Source of the DNA: Paracoccus homiensis
GTDB taxonomy: Bacteria > Pseudomonadota > Alphaproteobacteria > Rhodobacterales > Rhodobacteraceae
NCBI RefSeq assembly: GCF_900111675.1
Contig: NZ_FOHO01000009.1
Coordinates: 1 to 64,000, forward strand
DNA length: 64,000 bases
Direction of reading: 5' to 3'
Positions 16,432 to 24,256 of the stretch are shown piece by piece. The number at the start of each line of letters is the position of its first letter. Within the stretch, counting starts at the first letter, position 1. A program made the translations under genes and the position numbers. Below the pieces are notes generated by a model. It saw nothing but the letters and a program-made list of their open reading frames with translations, was not told the origin of the DNA and made no database searches.

Positions 16432-16446
16432 GAACAAACCATAAAC
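16432..16446. promoter_or_regulatory. LexA-like (SOS) operator upstream of mmcB
   Basis: The sequence reads GAAC-N7-AAAC on the plus strand, i.e. GTTT-N7-GTTC in the mmcB direction. The alphaproteobacterial LexA box is GTTC-N7-GTTC, so there is one mismatch in eight conserved positions. It lies 13 bases ahead of the chosen mmcB start, where LexA would block transcription. The family's known SOS control in Caulobacter supports it. Confidence 0.55.
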
Positions 16447-16683
16447 TCAGCGCAAGATGACTGAAATCGCGCAGCCCCTTGAAGGCACCGCGGCGACTGA
16501 CTATCTGTCAGCACTGGCGGGCTTCTGCTCTTCTCGCGTGTGGCCTTTTTTCCACTGGCCTATAACTTTTCCGAGGGGGCTGGCTCTGTCGAGGCCCTGG
16601 TCTCGTTACCTGGCACCCACCTGATTATTCAGGCTTTCGGGAATTCTGTCGCTGCCGCGGTCGCTGCGGTTCCCGCCGCCGTT
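16447..16683 (+). other. unexplained stretch ahead of a strong terminator; small ORF or RNA candidate
   Basis: No ordinary gene is visible between mmcB and the terminator at 16684. An ATG at 16457 opens 55 codons that begin MTEIAQPLEGTAATDYLSALAG and end at 16624, without a ribosome-binding site. A different frame from about 16524 reads a hydrophobic stretch LLLFSRVAFFPLAYNF and stays open to a TAA inside the terminator loop. A one-base slip near 16522 would join the two into a plausible small membrane protein. It could be a decayed gene, a small RNA or a small SOS-linked membrane peptide. Confidence 0.3.
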
Positions 16684-16718
16684 AAAAACCCGCCCGGATA
16701 AAACCGGGCGGGTTTTTG
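16684..16718. terminator. strong bidirectional terminator
   Basis: An AAAACCCGCCCGG / CCGGGCGGGTTTT stem with a four-to-five-base loop is flanked by A and T runs on both sides. It can act in either direction. On the plus strand it closes the orphan stretch that starts near mmcB. Confidence 0.85.
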
Positions 16719-16750
16719 TGTAGTCCGAACATGAAAATGTCGCCGGAATG

Positions 16751-16780
16751 AAAAAAGGCAGGTGAAACCACCTGCCCTTT
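16751..16780 (-). terminator. intrinsic terminator of the DUF481 gene
   Basis: On the minus strand, GGCAGGTG / CACCTGCC with a four-base loop is followed by TTTTTT. It lies 26 bases past the stop of the DUF481 gene. Confidence 0.88.
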
Positions 16781-16805
16781 CCAGAGAGACGTTTTTCGGG
16801 TCCGA

Positions 16806-17708
16806 TCAGAAACCGTAAACGACCGCAACGCCAAGCGTATTGTCGGTGCGGATTTCGCGGTTTTCCTGATATTCGGTCGTATAGCTGACGCGGGTTGCCA
16901 GCTGATCCGACATCTTGAAGTTCAGGCCCAGTTCGTTGGTGATGACGTCATCGGCATCGCTGGAACCCAGATAGTCGGTGTCATTGGTCACGAACATCAT
17001 GTCGTTGATCTGGTGGTAGAAACGCGACGACGCGATATAGCCGGTTTCGGTTTCCGAATCGTCGTCCAGATGTTGCTGGCCGGTCTGGGTATAGCGAACG
17101 CCGACACCGGCCTGAATGCGCCAGGTGGTCGTGTCGTTGTTGACGACGCGATAACCCGGACCGAAGCCCAGAAAGCCGTCGCGACGCAGGTCGCTCAGTT
17201 CGTCCGAGGCATCGTCGCCCGCATAATCGGCAACACCGTCAACCAGGCTGTCGATCTCGAACCGGCCCAGGGCAAAGGCATAGAAGCGGTCATTGAAGTA
17301 GTACTGCGCGTCATAGATCGCGCTGACCTCTTCCTTGTCCTTGTCGCCATTGTCATTCTCACCGAATTCGATGGCCAGGCCAACCGACTGGGCGAAGGGC
17401 GCCTGATTGTAGGACACGCGGCCAGCGATCGCCAGATCCTGCGAGTCCGAGTTGCCGGTCGAGCCGCTGTACTGCAGCGACATCGAGCCGAACAGACCCT
17501 GACGGCGGTCTGCAGGGCCAAAGCGGTCGGCATCCGCGGAACGGTCAAAGCTGTCGATCACATCATCTTCGATATCGGTGATGCGGTCATCAACTTCGCT
17601 GACGCCGGCGGCATCCGCACCCGTCGAGATTTCGGTCTGTGCAAAGGCCGGGACCGACAGGGCGGTCAGGATCGCGGTCGCGCCGCTGAGAAGTGCAATC
17701 TTCTTCAT
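16806..17708 (-). CDS. DUF481 outer-membrane protein
   Basis: The 300-residue protein starts with a signal peptide (MKKIALLSG, cleavage near AFAQ). A beta-barrel follows with alternating strands, repeated Asp-rich turns (for example ENDNGDKDKEEV) and a terminal aromatic residue (VAVVYGF) required for outer-membrane insertion. This matches the DUF481 (YdiY-like) family, sometimes called salt-induced outer membrane proteins. Cargo or role is unknown. A clear GAGGAATTG ribosome-binding site precedes the ATG, and a terminator closes the gene. Confidence 0.8.
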   Translation of the reverse strand: MKKIALLSGATAILTALSVPAFAQTEISTGADAAGVSEVDDRITDIEDDVIDSFDRSADADRFGPADRRQGLFGSMSLQYSGSTGNSDSQDLAIAGRVSYNQAPFAQSVGLAIEFGENDNGDKDKEEVSAIYDAQYYFNDRFYAFALGRFEIDSLVDGVADYAGDDASDELSDLRRDGFLGFGPGYRVVNNDTTTWRIQAGVGVRYTQTGQQHLDDDSETETGYIASSRFYHQINDMMFVTNDTDYLGSSDADDVITNELGLNFKMSDQLATRVSYTTEYQENREIRTDNTLGVAVVYGF

Positions 17709-18199
17709 CTCAATTCCTCATCAGCTGAGTTCAATTTGCCGATGCTGAAATCAGCACCAGTGCATCGCTGCTGATGGGTAAATACGCCGGTGGCCCTATG
17801 GTTCAAAGCCTGTGCAGCGAAAGCATGAAGTCGCGATTTTGTGACCAAATGTGTTCTGTCGGAGTGTCGGCGGTAATGCGCTGAAATGGAATTGTGATGA
17901 CGGAGAACGGAACTTTTTATGACATTCGATAAATCCGTCATGGACGGCATTAATCTGCCAAATTTCCAAATCCAGACAGTTTAGTGCGTTAACTATCGCT
18001 GAAATAATCGCGTGAATGCCCATCACATAGGCAGAAGTTGTGCCCAGTGGCGATCCCTTTTCTGTTGCCAAATCGACACAAGAGCGGGTCGAAAAAACAC
18101 AGCCGCCTGCCTTCCGCGACCTGCGCCGACGCCTGAAACGCGAAACGGCGCTGATGCGTGCCAGCACCAGCGCCATCAAAGAACCGCAAAGTCGCCGTG
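17709..18199. other. 491-base region without a supported gene
   Basis: This separates nusB from the DUF481 gene. The part at 17810-18010 is A/T-rich, as expected for a promoter of the DUF481 gene. It contains an eight-base inverted repeat (ATGACGGA at 17897, TCCGTCAT at 17934). Short ORFs on both strands lack ribosome-binding sites or overlap nusB, and none resembles a known protein. Confidence 0.4.
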
Positions 18200-18667
18200 T
18201 CAGGCAGGAAATGCGTCAGGGCGCAGGTCGCGGGCCACGTGATCCAGGACCGCGTTGACGAATTTCGGTTCGCGACCCTCGGGAAAGAACGACTCGGCCA
18301 GTCGAACATATTCGGTAATGACCACCTTGGCCGGCGTTTTCGGAGTCGACAGTTCGGCCCCGGCCGCACGGAACAGGGCGCGCAGAACCGGGTCGATGCG
18401 GTCGATCGGCCATTTCGCCACCAGACCGCGATCGGTCGCGCGGTCGATCCGCGACTGCCACATCACGGCATCGTCGACGATGCGGGTGAACAGCGTCTCA
18501 TCCGCTTCGGGCTGGGTGCCCTCTTCTTCCTCGGCACCGATACGATAGGTGCGGAATTCGCGCATGACGCGATCGGCGGACTGGCCTGCGGCCTCCATCT
18601 GGAACAGCGCCTGAACGGCATAAAGACGGGCGGCGCTGCTAAGCGCGCGGCGATCTGGCTTGGTCAT
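18200..18667 (-). CDS. nusB: transcription antitermination factor NusB
   Basis: The 155-residue all-helical protein has an RRALSSAARLYAVQALFQME N-terminal helix and a central IDRIDPVLRALFRAAGAEL helix. The family C-terminal VVITEYVRLAESFFPEGREPKFVNAVLDHVARD is also present (given in two conserved parts: ITEYVRLAESF and KFVNAVLDHVA). NusB binds boxA RNA with NusE/S10 to prevent termination in rRNA operons. It overlaps ribH by ATGA, the standard ribH-nusB pair, so it is translated from the riboflavin operon mRNA. Confidence 0.97.
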   Translation of the reverse strand: MTKPDRRALSSAARLYAVQALFQMEAAGQSADRVMREFRTYRIGAEEEEGTQPEADETLFTRIVDDAVMWQSRIDRATDRGLVAKWPIDRIDPVLRALFRAAGAELSTPKTPAKVVITEYVRLAESFFPEGREPKFVNAVLDHVARDLRPDAFPA

Positions 18668-19215
18668 GTCCGGGTCTGTCCTTCGATTTCACCGGCCAGG
18701 CGAATGACGTCGTGATCGCGCGGTGCCGGGCTGTCGATGCCGGATTTGCGCCATTTGCGGGCCAGCGCGACCAGATGCAGCGCGGCCGCCGCGGCACCGC
18801 CGCCCTTGTTCTGACCGTCGGGATTTGCGCGCACCTCGGCCTGCGGCATGTTTTCGACCGTCAGAATGCCATTGCCGATGGCGTGGCCTTGCAGGCCCAG
18901 CAGCGTCAAGGCACGCGAGCTGTCATTGCAGACCGTGTCATAATGCGTCGTTTCGCCCCGGACCACGCAACCAAGCGCGACATAGCCGTCGTAATTCGCC
19001 CCACGCGTCGCAAGGGCGATCGCCGAGGGGATTTCAAGCGCGCCGGGCACCTCGACCAGATCGACCGTTGCACCTGCGCGCTCGGCGATGTTGCGGGCAC
19101 CGGCGACCAGATCATCGGCGATCGCCTTGTAATAGGGCGCAACGACGATCAGCAAACGCACCGGAGCCTGAAACTCGGGCAGAGGCAATTCGTGATGCTG
19201 GCTGTTGGATGCCAT
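18664..19215 (-). CDS. ribH: 6,7-dimethyl-8-ribityllumazine synthase
   Basis: This 183-residue enzyme condenses 5-amino-6-ribitylaminouracil with 3,4-dihydroxy-2-butanone 4-phosphate. Key motifs are the EVPGALEIPSAI substrate loop, GCVVRGETTHYD phosphate/Arg region with the catalytic His, and NKGGGAAAAALHLVAL. The start at 19215 (MASNSQHH) fits the family; the longer ORF runs into ribBA. It sits four bases after the ribBA stop and overlaps nusB. Confidence 0.96.
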   Translation of the reverse strand: MASNSQHHELPLPEFQAPVRLLIVVAPYYKAIADDLVAGARNIAERAGATVDLVEVPGALEIPSAIALATRGANYDGYVALGCVVRGETTHYDTVCNDSSRALTLLGLQGHAIGNGILTVENMPQAEVRANPDGQNKGGGAAAAALHLVALARKWRKSGIDSPAPRDHDVIRLAGEIEGQTRT

Positions 19216-19219
19216 CGAT

Positions 19220-20338
19220 TCACTCCTTCGGGATAGGCCGGGTGGAATGAATGGAAAGACCGTAGGCGTCAAGCCCCACGACCTTCACCGGCGCGGAATT
19301 TGTCAACAGGACCAGTTCCGACAGGCCCAATGCCGACAGGATCTGCGCCCCCAGCCCATATTGGCGCAATGTATGCGGACCCGGTTCGCCCGGAATCGAC
19401 AATGCGTTGGTCAGATCGCGGATCAGCACCACGACGCCCCTGCCCTCATCCCCGATGACACGCATCGCGGCCGCCAGATCGCCCGCGCCTTCGCGGCCGA
19501 TACCCAGAACGTCGTGCAACGGGTCCAGCGCATGCATCCGGACCATCACCGGGCCCGGCGCCGTCAGATCGCCCTTGGTCAGGACGATATGCTCTGCCCC
19601 TTGCGTTTCATCCGCGAAGATCCGCATCATCCAGTCGCCGCCATGCTGGGAATGCACGGGCTTCTGGTTGCGTTCGGCGATCAGGTTGTCGTGGCGGCGG
19701 CGATAGCGGATCAGATCGCTGATCGTGCCGATCTTCAGCCCGTGTTTCTTGGCAAAGCCGATCAGATCGGACAGGCGGGCCATGCTGCCGTCTTCGTTCA
19801 TGATCTCGCAGATCACGCCGGCGGGGTTCAGCCCGGCAAGGCGCGCGATATCGACGGCGGCCTCGGTATGCCCGGCGCGGACCAGCACGCCGCCCTCGCG
19901 TGCGCGCAGCGGAAAGACATGGCCCGGCGAGGCGATGTCCTGCGCGCCCTTGCTGCTGTCGATCGCTACGCTGATGGTCCGGGCGCGATCATGGGCGCTG
20001 ATGCCGGTGGTGACGCCTTCGCGCGCCTCGATCGACATGGTGAAGGCGGTTTCATGGCGGCTGCTGTTCTTGGGGCTCATCAGGGTCAGCCCCAGGGCGT
20101 CGATCCTTTCGCCGGTCATCGACAGGCAGATCAGACCGCGCCCATGGGTGGCCATGAAGTTGATCGCATCCGGTGTCGCCATCTGCGCGGGAATGACCAG
20201 ATCGCCCTCATTCTCGCGATCCTCGTGATCGACCAAGATGAACATGCGCCCGTTGCGGGCATCCGCGATGATATCCTCGATCGGCGAGATGTCTGCCGAC
20301 AGGGACTGCTCGACCTGGCCCGGCTGTTCAAATTGCAT
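19220..20338 (-). CDS. ribBA: 3,4-dihydroxy-2-butanone 4-phosphate synthase with degenerate RibA domain
   Basis: The 372-residue protein has an intact RibB domain (residues about 15-210): VDHEDRENEGDLV acidic metal site, GRGLICLSM, and AGHTEAAVDIARLAG. RibB converts ribulose 5-phosphate into the four-carbon riboflavin precursor. The C-terminal half follows the GTP cyclohydrolase II fold, but the zinc-binding C-x10-C-x-C block is missing. Where active RibA has VRVHSECLTGD-type residues, this protein has VRMHALDPLHDVLGI. The RibA half is therefore probably not catalytic, and GTP cyclohydrolase II must be encoded elsewhere. Confidence 0.93.
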   Translation of the reverse strand: MQFEQPGQVEQSLSADISPIEDIIADARNGRMFILVDHEDRENEGDLVIPAQMATPDAINFMATHGRGLICLSMTGERIDALGLTLMSPKNSSRHETAFTMSIEAREGVTTGISAHDRARTISVAIDSSKGAQDIASPGHVFPLRAREGGVLVRAGHTEAAVDIARLAGLNPAGVICEIMNEDGSMARLSDLIGFAKKHGLKIGTISDLIRYRRRHDNLIAERNQKPVHSQHGGDWMMRIFADETQGAEHIVLTKGDLTAPGPVMVRMHALDPLHDVLGIGREGAGDLAAAMRVIGDEGRGVVVLIRDLTNALSIPGEPGPHTLRQYGLGAQILSALGLSELVLLTNSAPVKVVGLDAYGLSIHSTRPIPKE

Positions 20339-20900
20339 GGCTTGCCCTTTCGAAATAACGCGCAGCGGTGACAAAGCCAGCCAATCCGCCCGCGCCACAG
20401 ATTTCCTTTTCGTGATCGGTCTCGCCGACCAGAAGAACGGCGTCCCCCGGCAGGCCCTGCCGGTGAAGCCATGATTTCATGAGATCGCGCATTCCCGCCC
20501 AGCTGCTGCCGAAATGCGGCAGGTCCTGTGCCGAAACCGCCCCGATCCGCCGCCCAAGCGCCTGCGCGTCAAGTCCCGGCGCGGCGCCAAGGTGACGTGC
20601 CGCGGCCAGCGATGTCAGTTTCCGCGCGGCATCGGCGGGCACGGGATCAAGGTCGCGAAACACGCCGAGCCCGTTTGACGAAAACAGAAACGCCACCAGA
20701 TCGCGCCCGGTCGTGGCCCGGACCCCGGCATAGGTCTTGTAATCCAGCCCAAGCGCCTGCGCGCGGCGCACCCGAAGGCGCACGACTTCGACCGGCAGCA
20801 CCGGTAACAGCCGCTTGCGCGCGGCGGTCCAGCAATGCGTGCGCCATGCAGTGCCCTGCATCTGCGGTCCCTGATTGTGCCCGATGCCCGCGCCCGTCAT
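20328..20900 (-). CDS. hypothetical protein with GIGHNQGP motif
   Basis: The 190-residue protein begins MTGAGIGHNQGP, a short motif found at the start or inside several Rhodobacterales proteins of unknown role. The rest is mostly alpha-helical, with many Arg residues (RKRLLPVLPVEVVRLRVRRA), and no catalytic motif is evident. The start at 20900 is set by this motif and leaves a 10-base gap to ribE. It overlaps the ribBA start by 11 bases, so it is co-transcribed with the riboflavin genes. Function unknown; not a riboflavin enzyme I recognise. Confidence 0.75.
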   Translation of the reverse strand: MTGAGIGHNQGPQMQGTAWRTHCWTAARKRLLPVLPVEVVRLRVRRAQALGLDYKTYAGVRATTGRDLVAFLFSSNGLGVFRDLDPVPADAARKLTSLAAARHLGAAPGLDAQALGRRIGAVSAQDLPHFGSSWAGMRDLMKSWLHRQGLPGDAVLLVGETDHEKEICGAGGLAGFVTAARYFERASHAI

Positions 20901-20910
20901 CGTCCGGACC

Positions 20911-21510
20911 TCAGGACGCGGTCGCTTCGGCAAGCCGCGCGACATAGCGGGCCAACGTGTCGATTTCCAGGTTGATGGCATCACCCACCGCCACGTCGCC
21001 CCATGTCGTGACCTGCTGGGTATGCGGGATCAGGTTAATGCCAAAGCTGTCGCCCTGAACCTCGTTCACCGTCAGCGATGTGCCGTTCAGCGCCACCGAA
21101 CCCTTGGGCGCGATGAACCGCGCCAGCGCGGCGGGCGCGGTGAAGGTCAAGCGCACGCTGTCGCCTTCGTCCGTCATCGCCGTCAGCCTGGCGACGCCGT
21201 CGACATGGCCGCTGACGATATGGCCGCCCAGTTCATCGCCCACCTTCAGCGCCCGTTCCAGATTCAGGCGGCGGCCCGGCTGCCAGTGCTGCATGCCGAT
21301 ATTCGTCTTCGAGATCGTCTCGGCCGAGATATCGACGTCGAACCAGTCCTGCCCCTTGGCAACCACGGTCAGGCACACGCCGTCGCAGGCAATCGACGCG
21401 CCCATATCGACGCCCGCCATGTCATAGTGACAGGCGATCCGTGCCGTCATGTCGCCCTTTTGTTCAACCGCCTGAACGGTGCCAATATCGGTGATGATCC
21501 CGGTGAACAT
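20911..21510 (-). CDS. ribE: riboflavin synthase, alpha chain
   Basis: The 199-residue enzyme disproportionates two lumazines into riboflavin. It has the tandem half-barrel repeats: MFTGIITDIGTV at the start, ACDGVCLTVV in the first repeat, GGHIVSGHVDG at the join, and NGTSLTVNEV in the second. It heads the group ribE-GIGHNQGP protein-ribBA-ribH-nusB. In related genomes ribD is directly upstream; here about 4.7 kb of capsule genes lie in between. Confidence 0.96.
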   Translation of the reverse strand: MFTGIITDIGTVQAVEQKGDMTARIACHYDMAGVDMGASIACDGVCLTVVAKGQDWFDVDISAETISKTNIGMQHWQPGRRLNLERALKVGDELGGHIVSGHVDGVARLTAMTDEGDSVRLTFTAPAALARFIAPKGSVALNGTSLTVNEVQGDSFGINLIPHTQQVTTWGDVAVGDAINLEIDTLARYVARLAEATAS

Positions 21511-21670
21511 TGCATTATCCTTGTTGACAGAACTGACCTAGGCCATCCCCCGCCATCGCGCAAGCATCTGGCCCAAGCCCCCGTCCTTCTTGTCACTGGT
21601 AAGCCCGGTCGCGACATGGCAAGGTGGGGCGGTTAACTTTTCCTAAGCCCTTCGGCCCTATGTATTTCTG

Positions 21671-23014
21671 ATGAAGCAAGACGCCCCGCCACTGCCAGGC
21701 TTTGCGCAAGCCGCCGACGGATCGGCCCTGCCGCCGGTCGATCAGCGCGTGTTTCTGATGCTGCAGGGGCCACATGGGCCGTTCTTTGACCGTCTGGGCG
21801 CGTTGCTGCGTGCGGCGGGTGCGCAGGTCTGGCGCGTGGGCTTCAACGCGGGCGACGAATTCTTCTGGTCCGACAGTGACCGCTTTATCCGTCACGAAGG
21901 CACGCTGCATGACTGGCCGCCGCATCTGGACCGGATCATCACGGAAAAGGGCGTGACAGATATCGTCCTTTACGGGGATGTGCGGCCGATCCACGCGGTG
22001 GCGCGCGCCGCCGCCGAGGAAGACGGCATCCGCATGCATGTCTTTGAGGAAGGGTATCTGAGGCCCTACTGGATCAGCTATGAACGCGGGGGCTCGAACG
22101 GACATTCGCCGCTGATGCGGATCCCCTTGGGCGACATGCGTGCGGCGCTGCGCGATACGCTTGGCGACGTGAAACGGCCGCCGGCAAGCTGGGGCGACAT
22201 GCGGCAGCACAAATTCTATGGCGCGCTGTACCATTTCCTTGTGATGGTGCGGAACCGCGCCTATCGCAATTACCGCGGCCATCGCGATATCAGCGTCCGC
22301 GAGGAATTTCGCCTGAACCTCAAACGGTTGCTGATGATGCCCGCCTATGATCTGCAACGGCGTCGCAGATGGCGGCAGGTGCGTCGCAGCGGTGCGCCCT
22401 ATTCGCTGGTCCTGATGCAGCTGCAACATGATTCAAACTTTCAGGGCCATTCCAGGTTTCGCAGCAACGCGCAGTTCATCAAGGTGGTCATGGCCGATTT
22501 CGCCAAGGCCGCGCCGACCCATCACCACCTGATCTTCAAGGCCCATCCGCTTGAGGATGGGCGCTCGCAGAACCTGCGCACCATCCGGCGCTTTGCCCGT
22601 GAATACGGGTTGCAGGGTCGCGTTCATTACCTGCGCGGCGGTCGTCTTGCGGCGATGATGGCGCTGGCGAAGTCGATCGTCACCGTGAATTCGACCGGGG
22701 CGCAGCAGGCACTGTGGCGCGGCATCCCGGTCAAGACGCTGGGTCGCGCGATCTATGAAAAGCCCGGGATCGTTTCGCCGCAATCGCTGGCGGATTTCTT
22801 TGCCGACCCGCAGCCGCCCGATCCGGCGGCCTACAAGATCCTGCGCGATTTTCTGCTGCAGACCAGCCAGATCCCCGGTGGATACTATTCCGAACGTTCG
22901 CGCAGTCATGCCCTGCGCATCGTCAGCGACCTGATCCTTGAACCCGAGGATACCTATGGTTTGCTGGCCGCGGGCCGTAGTGGAATTCGGCAACAGGTCA
23001 CCGACAGTTTCTGA
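21671..23014 (+). CDS. kpsS: capsular polysaccharide export protein KpsS-like
   Basis: This 447-residue cytoplasmic protein belongs to the capsule synthesis family (KpsS/LipB), beta-Kdo transferases that build the poly-Kdo linker on the lipid anchor of group 2 capsules. Diagnostic features are the GPHGPFFDRLG start, EEGYLRPYWIS, and the C-terminal STGAQQALWRGIPVKTLG glycosyltransferase motif. It starts 160 bases from divergent ribE and is followed by the export lipoprotein and kpsC on the same strand. Together these form a partial capsule export cassette; ABC transporter genes are not in this window. Confidence 0.88.
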   Translation: MKQDAPPLPGFAQAADGSALPPVDQRVFLMLQGPHGPFFDRLGALLRAAGAQVWRVGFNAGDEFFWSDSDRFIRHEGTLHDWPPHLDRIITEKGVTDIVLYGDVRPIHAVARAAAEEDGIRMHVFEEGYLRPYWISYERGGSNGHSPLMRIPLGDMRAALRDTLGDVKRPPASWGDMRQHKFYGALYHFLVMVRNRAYRNYRGHRDISVREEFRLNLKRLLMMPAYDLQRRRRWRQVRRSGAPYSLVLMQLQHDSNFQGHSRFRSNAQFIKVVMADFAKAAPTHHHLIFKAHPLEDGRSQNLRTIRRFAREYGLQGRVHYLRGGRLAAMMALAKSIVTVNSTGAQQALWRGIPVKTLGRAIYEKPGIVSPQSLADFFADPQPPDPAAYKILRDFLLQTSQIPGGYYSERSRSHALRIVSDLILEPEDTYGLLAAGRSGIRQQVTDSF

Positions 23015-23106
23015 TCCACACAATCTGTTGTGGCCTTCATCACCTTTCGGCGATAGATTTGTACCAATTGCCGCGAAGACGGCGCACGACTACAGGAGTT
23101 CACGAG

Positions 23107-24240
23107 GTGACAGCCTTTCTTTCACGCAACCTGGCGGCGCGTGCCTCCATGCTTGCGTCGCTGATTTTTCTCACTGCCTGCGCTGCGTTGCCCCGCTCGG
23201 GTCCGAACAAGCCCGAAATCTATGACGGGGCCGTGGAACGCGGCGGCGACGCTCAGGTGATTTTCGTCAATGACCATGTGACCCGGGCGTCCAATTTCAC
23301 CCCGGCTTACGGCTTTTCGAACAGTTTTCGCAATGCCAGCGCCGTCGGTGCGGATGAAATCCGCGCGGGCGATGTGCTGGGGCTGTCGATCTGGGAAAAC
23401 GTCGATGACGGGCTGCTGACCTCGCTTGGGGCGTCGTCCAGCCAGTTGCAGCAGATCCAGGTCGACAGCGGCGGCTATATCTTCGTGCCCTATGCCGGGC
23501 GCGTGCGTGCCGCAGGCTCGACCCCCGATCAGCTGCGTCAAGTGATCACCACGCGGCTCAGCGAACAGACCCCGGACCCGCAGGTCACCGTGACCCGCGT
23601 GGCGGGCGATGGCGCGACAGTTTCGGTTCTGGGCAAGGTCGTCGGTCAGGGTGTCTACCCGATCGAGCGTCCGACCCGCAGCCTGTCGGCCATGCTGGCC
23701 AAGGCGGGCGGTGTCGCGATCGAACCCGAAATCGCGGTTGTCACCGTCAAACGCGGCAACAGCACCGGCAAGGTCTGGCTGACCGATCTGTATGCAGGGG
23801 CGTCCAACGACATCGCCCTGCGCCCCGGCGACATCATCCTGGTCGAGGAAGATCAGCGCAGTTTCACCGCGCTTGGCGCATTGGGCGGTCAGACCCGCGT
23901 GCCCCTGGGCAATGAAATGATCAGCGCGATCGAGGCGATTGCCATGGTCGGCGGTCTGAACTCGAACCTGGCCGACCCGACCGGCGTGTTCGTTCTGCGC
24001 GACGAGCCCGAGGCCGTTGCAAGCAAGGTTCTGGGCAAGCCGGTCTACGGTTCGCAGCGGATGGCCTATGTGCTGGACCTGACGCGCCCCAACGGTCTGT
24101 TCCTTGCCCGCGATTTCTACATTCGCGACGGCGATACCGTCTACGTCACCGAGGCGCCGATGGCCCAGTGGCGCAAGCGGATCGGCGCGGTCGTGGGGAC
24201 GATCGGTTCGGTCAACTCCGTCCAGAACCTTGCCAACTGA
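23107..24240 (+). CDS. polysaccharide export outer-membrane lipoprotein (Wza/KpsD type)
   Basis: The 377-residue protein starts at a GTG, which has an AGGAG site eight bases upstream. It carries a lipoprotein signal ending in LTAC (Cys25). A Poly_export domain follows (GADEIRAGDVLGLSIWENVD), then SLBB repeats (GKVVGQGVYPIERPTRSLSAML and a second block near GGQTRVPLGN). It would form the outer-membrane pore for capsule export, working with the polysaccharide co-polymerase/ABC complex. It lies between kpsS and kpsC, as expected for a capsule locus. Confidence 0.9.
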   Translation: MTAFLSRNLAARASMLASLIFLTACAALPRSGPNKPEIYDGAVERGGDAQVIFVNDHVTRASNFTPAYGFSNSFRNASAVGADEIRAGDVLGLSIWENVDDGLLTSLGASSSQLQQIQVDSGGYIFVPYAGRVRAAGSTPDQLRQVITTRLSEQTPDPQVTVTRVAGDGATVSVLGKVVGQGVYPIERPTRSLSAMLAKAGGVAIEPEIAVVTVKRGNSTGKVWLTDLYAGASNDIALRPGDIILVEEDQRSFTALGALGGQTRVPLGNEMISAIEAIAMVGGLNSNLADPTGVFVLRDEPEAVASKVLGKPVYGSQRMAYVLDLTRPNGLFLARDFYIRDGDTVYVTEAPMAQWRKRIGAVVGTIGSVNSVQNLAN

Positions 24241-24256
24241 TCCCGGACCCCGTCCG

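Noticed and set aside
17796-18179. 127-codon minus-strand frame after nusB
   Set aside because: Poor ribosome-binding site, atypical composition, and no family likeness. Likely non-coding.
18040-18258. 72-codon GTG frame on the plus strand near the nusB end
   Set aside because: It overlaps the nusB 3' end, lacks a ribosome-binding site and resembles nothing known.
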